In this document: positions 39,272 to 46,669 of the stretch, piece after piece
Numbering within the stretch: the stretch's first letter is position 1
Layout: the number at the start of each line of letters is the position of its first letter
Source: Rhodobacteraceae bacterium REDSEA-S34_B6
GTDB taxonomy: Bacteria > Pseudomonadota > Alphaproteobacteria > Rhodobacterales > Rhodobacteraceae
NCBI GenBank assembly: GCA_001627925.1
Contig: LUQC01000003.1
Coordinates: 9,578 to 57,794 of the forward strand
Reading direction: 5' to 3'
Length of the DNA stretch: 48,217 nt
Translations under genes and position numbers: made by a program
Notes under the pieces: model-generated
What the model saw: the letters and a program-made list of their open reading frames with translations, nothing else
Databases searched by the model: none
What the model was told of the DNA's origin: nothing

Positions 39272-39292
39272 TTGTATACAATTGTGCACAAT
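39272..39292 (+). promoter_or_regulatory. Two abutting palindromic operators upstream of acnA
   Basis: TTGTATACAA (39272-39281) is followed with no gap by TTGTGCACAA (39282-39291); each is a perfect 10-bp palindrome of the form TTGTNNACAA. They lie about 86-106 bases before the acnA start. This form is typical of FCD-type GntR regulators, so control of aconitase by such a factor is inferred; the regulator is not identified. Confidence 0.6.
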
Positions 39293-39377
39293 TAGAAAAA
39301 ATTACTCTTGAACACCTCGAAAACATACGTCAAAAGCTTCTCAAACAGGGTGAAATCTTATCAATCAGGAGATTCGA

Positions 39378-42065
39378 GTGTCTATTAAAGTTGGCATTGA
39401 TTCAAAAAAAGTGAGAAAAGAACTTTCAGTAAATGGCAAAAAAATTGCCTTTTATTCCATCAATGCAGCGAGCGATGCTGGACTAGGAGATTTCTCCAAA
39501 CTGCCTGCTGCCTTAAATGTTGTTTTAGAAAATTTATTACGTTTTGAAGACGGTAAGACGGTCAGCTTACAAGATATAAAAGCTTTTTCAGACTGGGCAG
39601 AAAATGGTGGCCAAACCTCTCGAGAAATAGCATATCGACCTGCTCGCGTGCTAATGCAAGATTTTACTGGAGTTCCAGCAGTGGTTGATTTAGCCGCTAT
39701 GAGAGATGGCATCATGAAACTTGGAGGCGATCCCCAAAAGATTAATCCCCTAAACCCAGTTGATCTTGTGATTGATCATTCAGTGATGATCGATGAATTT
39801 GGCAATCAACGGGCGTTTAGGACATATGTAGACCGTGAATACGAAAGAAATATGGAACGTTACTCTTTCTTAAAATGGGGACAGTCAGCATTTAACAACT
39901 TCCGTGTTGTTCCACCCGGTACAGGGATATGCCATCAAGTAAATCTAGAGTACCTTGCCCAAACTGTATGGACTGATATTGACCAAAATGGTCTTGAAGT
40001 TGCTTATCCGGATACTTTAGTAGGAACAGACAGCCACACAACAATGGTCAATGGGATGGCTGTATTGGGCTGGGGAGTCGGTGGAATTGAAGCTGAAGCA
40101 GCCATGCTTGGCCAGCCTATATCTATGCTTATACCTGAAGTCGTAGGGTTCAAGTTGTCAGGTGAACTTACCGAAGGAACTACTGGGACCGATCTTGTTC
40201 TTAAGATAGTAGAAATGCTTAGAGAGAAGGGTGTTGTTGGTAAATTTGTAGAATTTTATGGAGATGGATTAGACAACCTCCCCTTAGCGGATAGAGCAAC
40301 AATAGCAAACATGGCGCCAGAATATGGAGCAACTTGTGGGTTTTTCCCAATCGATAAAGAAACTTTGCGATACCTTCGAAACACTGGCCGAGACGAAGAG
40401 CGGATTTTATTGGTCGAAGCTTACGCAAAAGCAAATAATTTATGGCGAACTGAAGATTATAATCCTATTTACTCTGATACACTTGAACTTAACATGAGCT
40501 CCATAGTTCCAGCTATTTCTGGCCCCAAAAGACCTCAAGATTATGTGAGGCTAGATAGTGCGAAGGAAGCATTCTTGGAAGAAATGGAGAAAACCTTCAA
40601 AAGACCAATGGATAAAGAAATTAATGTTGAGGGTGAAGATTTTAAGATGTCTTCGGGAAAAGTAGTTATTGCTTCCATCACATCTTGCACAAATACATCG
40701 AACCCATATGTGATGATCGCAGCTGGCCTTGTAGCACGTAAGGCCGTCGAGTTAGGACTACAGCGCAAACCATGGGTAAAGACATCACTGGCTCCTGGAT
40801 CACAAGTAGTATCAGCCTATCTAGAAGCTGCAGACCTACAAAAAGATTTGAATCAGATCGGGTTTAATCTCGTTGGATACGGCTGCACGACCTGCATTGG
40901 AAATTCTGGCCCATTACAACCTGAAATTTCAAAAGCTATTTCCGATGGCGATCTTGTGGCAACCTCCGTTTTATCTGGAAACCGAAATTTTGAAGGCAGA
41001 ATATCTCCAGATGTAAGAGCAAATTATTTAGCATCTCCTCCATTGGTAGTAGCCTATGCCCTAGCAGGCACCGTTGACATAAATCTCACGACCGAACCAA
41101 TAACAACAACGCCCGAAGGAAAAGCAGTCTATCTAAAAGACATATGGCCTTCATCACTTGAAGTAGCAGAACTCGTGGAGAAAACGGTCACAAGAGACGC
41201 TTTTCAGTCAAAATATGCAGCAGTTTTTGATGGTGATGAAAAATGGCAAGAGGTTGAAGTTACAGAGAGTGAAACATATGATTGGCCGTCGACTTCAACG
41301 TATGTTCAAAATCCACCCTACTTTGCCGAAATCGCGGAAAGCCCGGGCTCCATATCAAATATCAATAATGCTAAAATATTAGCTCTGTTGGGCGATATGA
41401 TTACAACCGATCACATTTCCCCAGCTGGTTCTTTTCAGGATACAACCCCTGCTGGTAAATATCTGACAGACAGGCAAGTTCCTTCACGTGAATTTAATTC
41501 ATATGGCTCAAGGCGGGGTAATCACGAAGTAATGATGCGTGGAACATTCGCCAACATTAGGATTAAAAATGAAATGCTCTCGAATGTTGAAGGTGGCTAT
41601 ACAAAAAATCCAAATGGTGAAACAACATCAATTTTTGATGCTGCGATGGCCCATAAAGAAAATGGCACTCCTTTAGTGATCATTGGCGGAGAGCAATATG
41701 GCGCGGGTTCTTCTCGGGATTGGGCAGCTAAAGGAACTGCATTACTCGGGATCAAAGCTGTTATAGCAGAAAGTTTTGAAAGAATTCATCGTTCAAACCT
41801 CGTGGGTATGGGAGTTATACCCCTTGAATTCACAAATGGTAACAACCGAAATTCACTTGCTCTTACTGGAGATGAAATAATTTCAATTCAGGGTCTTGAA
41901 GAAATAACGCCACTTGGCGATACTGAATGCGAAATTTTTTACCCAGATGGAAACATTAAAACGATTAAACTTAAATGTAGGATAGATACAGCAATAGAGA
42001 TAGAGTATATCGAACACGGTGGCGTTTTACACTATGTATTAAGAAACCTAGCCAAAGCGTCCTAG
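39378..42065 (+). CDS. acnA: Aconitate hydratase AcnA
   Basis: The TCA-cycle 4Fe-4S enzyme that interconverts citrate and isocitrate; 895 aa, as expected for the AcnA/IRP1 type. The N-terminal ARVLMQDFTGVPAVVDLAAMRD, the VGTDSHTTMVNG loop, cluster cysteines in SITSCTNTSNP and GYGCTTCIGNSG, the linker, and the swivel-domain motifs GDMITTDHISPAG and GGEQYGAGSSRDWAAKG are all present. It starts with GTG 39378 behind AGGAG. The upstream region holds two TTGTNNACAA palindromes. It converges with the ccm genes. Confidence 0.97.
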   Translation: MSIKVGIDSKKVRKELSVNGKKIAFYSINAASDAGLGDFSKLPAALNVVLENLLRFEDGKTVSLQDIKAFSDWAENGGQTSREIAYRPARVLMQDFTGVPAVVDLAAMRDGIMKLGGDPQKINPLNPVDLVIDHSVMIDEFGNQRAFRTYVDREYERNMERYSFLKWGQSAFNNFRVVPPGTGICHQVNLEYLAQTVWTDIDQNGLEVAYPDTLVGTDSHTTMVNGMAVLGWGVGGIEAEAAMLGQPISMLIPEVVGFKLSGELTEGTTGTDLVLKIVEMLREKGVVGKFVEFYGDGLDNLPLADRATIANMAPEYGATCGFFPIDKETLRYLRNTGRDEERILLVEAYAKANNLWRTEDYNPIYSDTLELNMSSIVPAISGPKRPQDYVRLDSAKEAFLEEMEKTFKRPMDKEINVEGEDFKMSSGKVVIASITSCTNTSNPYVMIAAGLVARKAVELGLQRKPWVKTSLAPGSQVVSAYLEAADLQKDLNQIGFNLVGYGCTTCIGNSGPLQPEISKAISDGDLVATSVLSGNRNFEGRISPDVRANYLASPPLVVAYALAGTVDINLTTEPITTTPEGKAVYLKDIWPSSLEVAELVEKTVTRDAFQSKYAAVFDGDEKWQEVEVTESETYDWPSTSTYVQNPPYFAEIAESPGSISNINNAKILALLGDMITTDHISPAGSFQDTTPAGKYLTDRQVPSREFNSYGSRRGNHEVMMRGTFANIRIKNEMLSNVEGGYTKNPNGETTSIFDAAMAHKENGTPLVIIGGEQYGAGSSRDWAAKGTALLGIKAVIAESFERIHRSNLVGMGVIPLEFTNGNNRNSLALTGDEIISIQGLEEITPLGDTECEIFYPDGNIKTIKLKCRIDTAIEIEYIEHGGVLHYVLRNLAKAS

Positions 42066-42085
42066 ATAACTAGCAAAAAATATAA

Positions 42086-42637
42086 CTATTCTTTGCTTAG
42101 AGCCGAATCGTACGCTGGCAAAAAGCGACTTAAGTAGTCTTGGCCCACTAGAGGACCAGCAAATCGAAACAAGACCTCACCCTCGTTATTAATTATAAAT
42201 GTTTCGGGCGGTGCCGTTACGCCCCAATCGATGGCCGTCCTACCATCGGGATCGTATGACACGGCTTGAAATGGGTTACCATACCTCTGTAAATATGAGA
42301 GTGCATTTTCCTTATCATCTTTTATATTTACTCCAAAAATAACTGTACCACTTTCAGCTATTTCAAGTAACTTTTCATGTTCAGCCCTACAAGGAGGGCA
42401 CCAACTCGCCCAGAAGTTCACGAGTTTAATACCAGGAGACTTCATTAATTCAGGAGTCACCTCAGAACCCGAGTATAATTCGTTTTTGGTGATATTTGGA
42501 GCTAATTCCCCAATTAGAACGGAAGGCAAAGAATTATCGTCATCACGCTGTAAACCAACATAAAAAGCACCGACAAGAAATATAAAAAAAACAATCGGCA
42601 AAAACATCAAGATTGGGATATTTGATATCCCTTTCAT
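42086..42637 (-). CDS. ccmG: Cytochrome c maturation thioredoxin CcmG (DsbE)
   Basis: A membrane-anchored periplasmic thioredoxin-like protein that reduces the CXXCH cysteines of apocytochrome c (directly or through CcmH) before haem attachment. The 183 aa comprise an N-terminal anchor (ILMFLPIVFFIFLVGAFYVGL) and a thioredoxin fold with NFWASWCPPCRAEH (Cys80, Cys83) and the family's GVTAPPETFIINNEGEV. Its ATG overlaps the ccmD stop codon, so translation is coupled. It is the last gene of the cluster. Confidence 0.95.
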   Translation of the reverse strand: MKGISNIPILMFLPIVFFIFLVGAFYVGLQRDDDNSLPSVLIGELAPNITKNELYSGSEVTPELMKSPGIKLVNFWASWCPPCRAEHEKLLEIAESGTVIFGVNIKDDKENALSYLQRYGNPFQAVSYDPDGRTAIDWGVTAPPETFIINNEGEVLFRFAGPLVGQDYLSRFLPAYDSALSKE

Positions 42638-42774
42638 GAATTATCTTCTTTTTCCAAATCAATTCGAATTCTATAATTTCGGTACAGAATATAAGCTACT
42701 AAACAGCCAATTAATAGAAATGAAATTCCGTAGGACGTTAAAACACTAAAAGCATATTTCCCCAGATCTGGCAC
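42634..42774 (-). CDS. ccmD: Haem exporter protein CcmD
   Basis: A 46-aa protein starting with GTG at 42774. It has the CcmD layout: short N-terminus (PDLGKYAFSVLTSYG), one membrane helix (ISFLLIGCLVAYILY) and a basic tail (RNYRIRIDLEKEDNS). CcmD helps release holo-CcmE from the CcmABC complex. It sits between ccmC and ccmG with a stop overlapping ccmG's ATG and a 3-bp gap from ccmC. Position, size and topology together make the call. Confidence 0.88.
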   Translation of the reverse strand: MPDLGKYAFSVLTSYGISFLLIGCLVAYILYRNYRIRIDLEKEDNS

Positions 42775-42777
42775 GTT

Positions 42778-43506
42778 CTACTCACTATCTTTTCTTAAAC
42801 GCAAAGCCTCAATGCGCCTCAGTCGAATTTCAGTTCTTGTACCTATTAATACTAAAGTTAAGAACAGAAATACAAACCCAAATATTGAAAATAATAAAGG
42901 TTGATAAAAGACGTCTGCAACGTTTTTTTCTTTGTCTAAAGAAAGCGACGCACCTTGATGCAAGCCTTGGTTCCAGAAATTTACTGCATAGCGACTTAAA
43001 ATCGCGAACACGGAGCCAACTATACAGAGCATGGAGGTTAAATCGGCAGCGGTATCTGGATTATCTATCGCTGACCAGAGCGCTATGTACCCTAAATAAA
43101 ATAAAAACAGAACAAGAAACGAAGTTAATCTTGGATCCCACGCCCACCAAGTACCCCACATTGGCTGACCCCATAGAGCCCCAGTTACCAGGGCGACCAT
43201 TGTCATTGTTACTCCAACGGGAGCAGCTGCCTTTGCAGCCAAGGCTGATACATGGTGACGACGAACCAGCCATATTAGAGAAGCAACCAACATCATAAAC
43301 CAAGCATTAATCGCCATTAATGCTGATGGAACATGCAAATAGATAATCTTTACTGTTGAACCCTGTCGATAGTCATCAGGCGTGAAAAAAAAGCCCCAAA
43401 ATAATCCAATAGATAGTCCAATTATCGAAAAACCAACAAAAAATGGTAATACTTTGTCTGAAAGCTTTAAAAATTTTACTGGATTAGCATATTCCCAAAG
43501 CGACAT
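42778..43506 (-). CDS. ccmC: Haem exporter/lyase subunit CcmC
   Basis: The integral membrane protein that presents haem to the chaperone CcmE. The 242 aa form about six helices. The tryptophan-rich periplasmic signature GQPMWGTWWAWDPRLTS is present, flanked by the conserved His regions (IYLHVPSALMAIN and NFWNQGLHQG). Two ATGs are adjacent; the second, at 43506, has better spacing to the GAGGAG ribosome site than the one at 43509. It lies between ccmB and ccmD. Confidence 0.96.
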   Translation of the reverse strand: MSLWEYANPVKFLKLSDKVLPFFVGFSIIGLSIGLFWGFFFTPDDYRQGSTVKIIYLHVPSALMAINAWFMMLVASLIWLVRRHHVSALAAKAAAPVGVTMTMVALVTGALWGQPMWGTWWAWDPRLTSFLVLFLFYLGYIALWSAIDNPDTAADLTSMLCIVGSVFAILSRYAVNFWNQGLHQGASLSLDKEKNVADVFYQPLLFSIFGFVFLFLTLVLIGTRTEIRLRRIEALRLRKDSE

Positions 43507-43518
43507 CATATCTCCTCT

Positions 43519-44175
43519 TCATCGCAAGTTAATTCTTAAAACAAAAGCTGAAGCAAAAGGCAATATTGAAAAAGCTGCCAGCGTAACCGCTGTTAAAATC
43601 AATAATGCTCCATTGTTGGATACATCTTCTAGGCCTTTACTGGCCACATTTGCGCCAAAGATAAGAGTAGGAACGTACAAAGGCAAGACAAGTAAAGATA
43701 ACAGTAACCCTCCTCTCCTAATACCAACGGTCAAAGACGCACCAAAGGCGCCTATCGCCGACAGGGCCGGCGTGCCAATCAATAAAGATATTACCACCCA
43801 CTTTAAATCACTGACCTGTAATCCAAGCAGTAAACCAAGAATTGGCGAAATTACAACCAATGGTAGTCCGGTTGTTATCCAGTGTGAAAATGCTTTTATA
43901 GTTACCACAGCCTCCAAAGGAATAGGAGACGTCAGCAATAGTTCAAGTGTCCCATCATCATAATCGAGCGAGAAAATTCGATCTAAGGATAGGACGCAGG
44001 CTAATAAAGCACCCACCCACAAAACACCAACAGAAACTTTTGATAGTATCACCATGTCAGGACCAATACCCAGCGGCACCAAAACAACTACTATTAAAAA
44101 GAATGCCACTCCAAGACCAAATCCTCCGCCAGCTCTTACTGCTAGGAGCAAATCACGTTGTAGCAACGCTATCAT
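43519..44175 (-). CDS. ccmB: Haem exporter membrane subunit CcmB
   Basis: The membrane partner of the ATPase CcmA in the CcmABCD complex, 218 aa with six helices. The opening IALLQRDLLLAVRAGGGFGLGVAFFLIVVVLVPLGIGPD and the segment DYDDGTLELLLTSPIPLEAVVTIKAFSHW are close to the family pattern. Its start overlaps the ccmA stop by 4 bp (ATGA-type), and ccmC follows after 12 bp, so the genes are translationally linked. Confidence 0.95.
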   Translation of the reverse strand: MIALLQRDLLLAVRAGGGFGLGVAFFLIVVVLVPLGIGPDMVILSKVSVGVLWVGALLACVLSLDRIFSLDYDDGTLELLLTSPIPLEAVVTIKAFSHWITTGLPLVVISPILGLLLGLQVSDLKWVVISLLIGTPALSAIGAFGASLTVGIRRGGLLLSLLVLPLYVPTLIFGANVASKGLEDVSNNGALLILTAVTLAAFSILPFASAFVLRINLR

Positions 44176-44792
44176 AAGAATGCTCCTGCACTGGCATTCA
44201 AATTTCCACTTTTTGTGCGATAATCTTCTATATTTATGTTCGAGGAGTGTGTTTTCAGGCCAAGATCAATATGAGTTGCTACCACTGCGGCACCACCCGC
44301 TTCTAAATGATTTTTTAAAATTTTAGAGAATTCTTCCATAGACTTTTTGTCTAATGAAACCGTTGGTTCATCAAGCAACCATATAGCTTTATCGGCCAAC
44401 AAAAGACGAGCTAACGACAACCTTCTTTTTTGCCCTGCAGATAACTTGCCTGCAAATCTATTCTCAAACTTTGTTAGATGAAACACCTCCAGCGCTTCTT
44501 CAAACTCTTTCTCACCAAAAATAGCACTCCAAAAACGTAAATTCTCTGATACTGTCAATGACGTTTTTATTCCATTCGAGTCGCCAGCAAAAATAAAGTT
44601 ATCGTTATCTATTAATATCTCTCCCTCATCTTTTGGTTGTAATCCAGCTATAGATCTCAATAGTGTGGTTTTTCCAGTGCCGTTACCACCAGTCAACGAA
44701 ATGAATTGGCCAGGCGATAGAGTAAAGTTTAAACTCTCAAAGAGACTTACTCCACCTCGGGAAACACTTAAATTATCTACTGATAGCAACAT
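44172..44792 (-). CDS. ccmA: Haem exporter ATP-binding subunit CcmA
   Basis: The ABC ATPase that drives release of holo-CcmE from CcmC. The 206-aa protein has Walker A GGNGTGKTTLLRSIAG, the ABC signature LSAGQKRRLSLARLLL, Walker B IWLLDEP and a following switch His region (VVATHIDLGL). ATG 44792 (MLLSVDNLSVSRGG) is preferred over a TTG two codons upstream. First gene of ccmABCDG here; the gap to the TauE/SafE gene upstream is about 140 bp, so a separate promoter may exist. Confidence 0.94.
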   Translation of the reverse strand: MLLSVDNLSVSRGGVSLFESLNFTLSPGQFISLTGGNGTGKTTLLRSIAGLQPKDEGEILIDNDNFIFAGDSNGIKTSLTVSENLRFWSAIFGEKEFEEALEVFHLTKFENRFAGKLSAGQKRRLSLARLLLADKAIWLLDEPTVSLDKKSMEEFSKILKNHLEAGGAAVVATHIDLGLKTHSSNINIEDYRTKSGNLNASAGAFL

Positions 44793-44934
44793 GCACAATA
44801 CATAGACTAATTTTTATAACAGAAAAAGTGACAAATTTAAGCGTACAAACACACTATTTCGCCTTAAAATAATATCATAAGATGCTGATTTATCTAATTA
44901 TTTAGATTTATTCGGAATTTATTTTGCTCAAAAC

Positions 44935-45705
44935 TCAACTCAAAAGTCGGTCACTCAACAGTGGAAGCCCACTCAAAGCAGACAGCGTAATTATTAAGAA
45001 GGCAATCATCCTATACAGTTTCTCCTTCTCTGGGTTAAAAAGGACTGCGCCGATAACATTTCCTAAACCCATTGGGATTGCTAAAACTAAACCTAAAAAA
45101 ACGGCATTTATATTCAGAACGCTCGCAACACCAAGAAAGAATAACGCAAAAATATCAAATCCAAAAAGAAAAAGCAGATTATTTGCTCGTATTACTTTTA
45201 CTGGATGAATAGTCGCCATATAAAATAATATCACCGGCGGTCCAGGCACTCCAGCTATCCCACCAGTTACACCGGCGACACCTCCAAGCCCAATTAATGC
45301 ACCATTACCAAGATTACCATGAAACCTCCATCCCATTGCGAGCACACAGACCATAAACAAAGCGAGAGTACTAACAATATATCGGAATATTTCCGTCTCC
45401 ATATTAACTAAAAAGTACAGTGCGAGCGGAAGTGTAATTATCATGCCACCAATTAGCCGCAACAAATCTGGTTTGTAGGCATCCCGCAAGGCTTTCGGCA
45501 CTATTAAAGCTGGACCGCATAAATCCATTATAGTTAAAACGATTATAGCCGTAACAGGATCAAAATATTTGCCAGCCACCGGCAAAAATATCATTGCTGT
45601 GCCAAACCCGGAAAAGCCCCTTACGATACCCGCAATAAGTGCTGTTAAAGCGACATATAAAAGTCCATTTAACTCAAATATCTCGACAAAAATGTTTGGT
45701 ATCAT
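44935..45705 (-). CDS. TauE/SafE-family sulfite/anion exporter-like permease
   Basis: A 256-aa inner-membrane protein with about eight helices in the TauE/SafE pattern. The first repeat has LTALIAGIVRGFSGFGTAMIFLPV, and the second has LIGLGGVAGVTGGIAGVPGPPVILFYMA; these matching glycine-rich loops are characteristic. Members move sulfite, sulfoacetate or other organosulfur anions, and the substrate here is unknown. The ATG at 45705 overlaps the secF stop (ATGA), which implies translation from the secDF message; longer starts would sit inside secF. Confidence 0.87.
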   Translation of the reverse strand: MIPNIFVEIFELNGLLYVALTALIAGIVRGFSGFGTAMIFLPVAGKYFDPVTAIIVLTIMDLCGPALIVPKALRDAYKPDLLRLIGGMIITLPLALYFLVNMETEIFRYIVSTLALFMVCVLAMGWRFHGNLGNGALIGLGGVAGVTGGIAGVPGPPVILFYMATIHPVKVIRANNLLFLFGFDIFALFFLGVASVLNINAVFLGLVLAIPMGLGNVIGAVLFNPEKEKLYRMIAFLIITLSALSGLPLLSDRLLS

Positions 45706-46667
45706 GGCTGCGGCACGGAAGTACCAGCCTCTGCATTTGGTTTTGACCAATCGCGTTTTACACCAAGGAGCAATAAGATATTTGAGGCAACAAAAACGGA
45801 ACTATAAGTACCCACAACCACTCCCCAAATCATAGCAAATACAAACCCCCTGATGACGTCACCACCTAGAGTAAATAATGCAGTCAATGCCAGCAGCGTA
45901 GTTAAAGAAGTCATAATCGTACGGCTCAAAGTATCATTAATTGATAAATTCATTACATCAATCAGTGGCCTCTTTTTGTATTTTCGTAAATTTTCACGCA
46001 CCCTATCGAAAATAACCACTGTGTCATTCAAAGAGTAGCCAACTATGGTTAGTAAGGCTGCAATTATTGCTAAATCAAACTTAATTTGCAAAACAGAAAA
46101 AATGCCTATGGTAAGAACTATATCATGTATCAGAGCCGAAACAGCCCCAAGCGCAAATTGCCATTCAAAACGCAGCCATATATAAAATAACACCGCACCA
46201 ATCGCTAATAAGATTGCCATTACAGCTTTTTTTATCAATTCGCCTGATACTTTTGGACCCACACTTTCTACTGCTTGAAATTTTATGTCATCAGATACAC
46301 TAGCCTTTAAAGTGCTAAGTATTATTTCAATGATTTCAGATGTCACTGCTTCCTGACCATCCTGCGCCTCAATCCTTAAAAGAGCAACATTTTGATCAAC
46401 TTCGAATGTAGGGTCAAAAACTTCCGAAATTGCAACGTCGCCAAGATTTAGGCTTGAGAGCGCCTCTCTATATTTCGCTATTTCAATTTCTACTTTGCTT
46501 TCCGAACGGATTGAAGTTCCCCCTTTGAAATCAATTCCAAAGTTCAGGCCCAGTATTATATAGGTTATAAAGGATAGAATAACCGCAAAAATTGAGACGC
46601 CGAAGAAGACGTTTGATTTTCCAAAAAAATTGATCGTAGTTTCATTCGGCACAAGTTTTAATCGCAT
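45702..46667 (-). CDS. secF: Protein translocase subunit SecF
   Basis: Works with SecD in the inner membrane to pull preproteins through SecYEG using the proton gradient. The 321 aa contain the first helix, the periplasmic domain beginning NFGIDFKGGTSIRS, and five C-terminal helices with ALIHDIVLTIGIFS and the conserved VGYSLNDTVVIFDRVRENLRK. ATG 46667 lies just past the secD stop; the TTG at 46673 would overlap it. The stop overlaps the next gene's start. Confidence 0.96.
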   Translation of the reverse strand: MRLKLVPNETTINFFGKSNVFFGVSIFAVILSFITYIILGLNFGIDFKGGTSIRSESKVEIEIAKYREALSSLNLGDVAISEVFDPTFEVDQNVALLRIEAQDGQEAVTSEIIEIILSTLKASVSDDIKFQAVESVGPKVSGELIKKAVMAILLAIGAVLFYIWLRFEWQFALGAVSALIHDIVLTIGIFSVLQIKFDLAIIAALLTIVGYSLNDTVVIFDRVRENLRKYKKRPLIDVMNLSINDTLSRTIMTSLTTLLALTALFTLGGDVIRGFVFAMIWGVVVGTYSSVFVASNILLLLGVKRDWSKPNAEAGTSVPQP

Positions 46668-46669
46668 AA

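Noticed and set aside
43382-43963. 193-aa plus-strand frame across ccmB/ccmC
   Set aside because: It is antisense to two strongly supported membrane genes and has lysine-rich, low-complexity content typical of the complement of hydrophobic codons.
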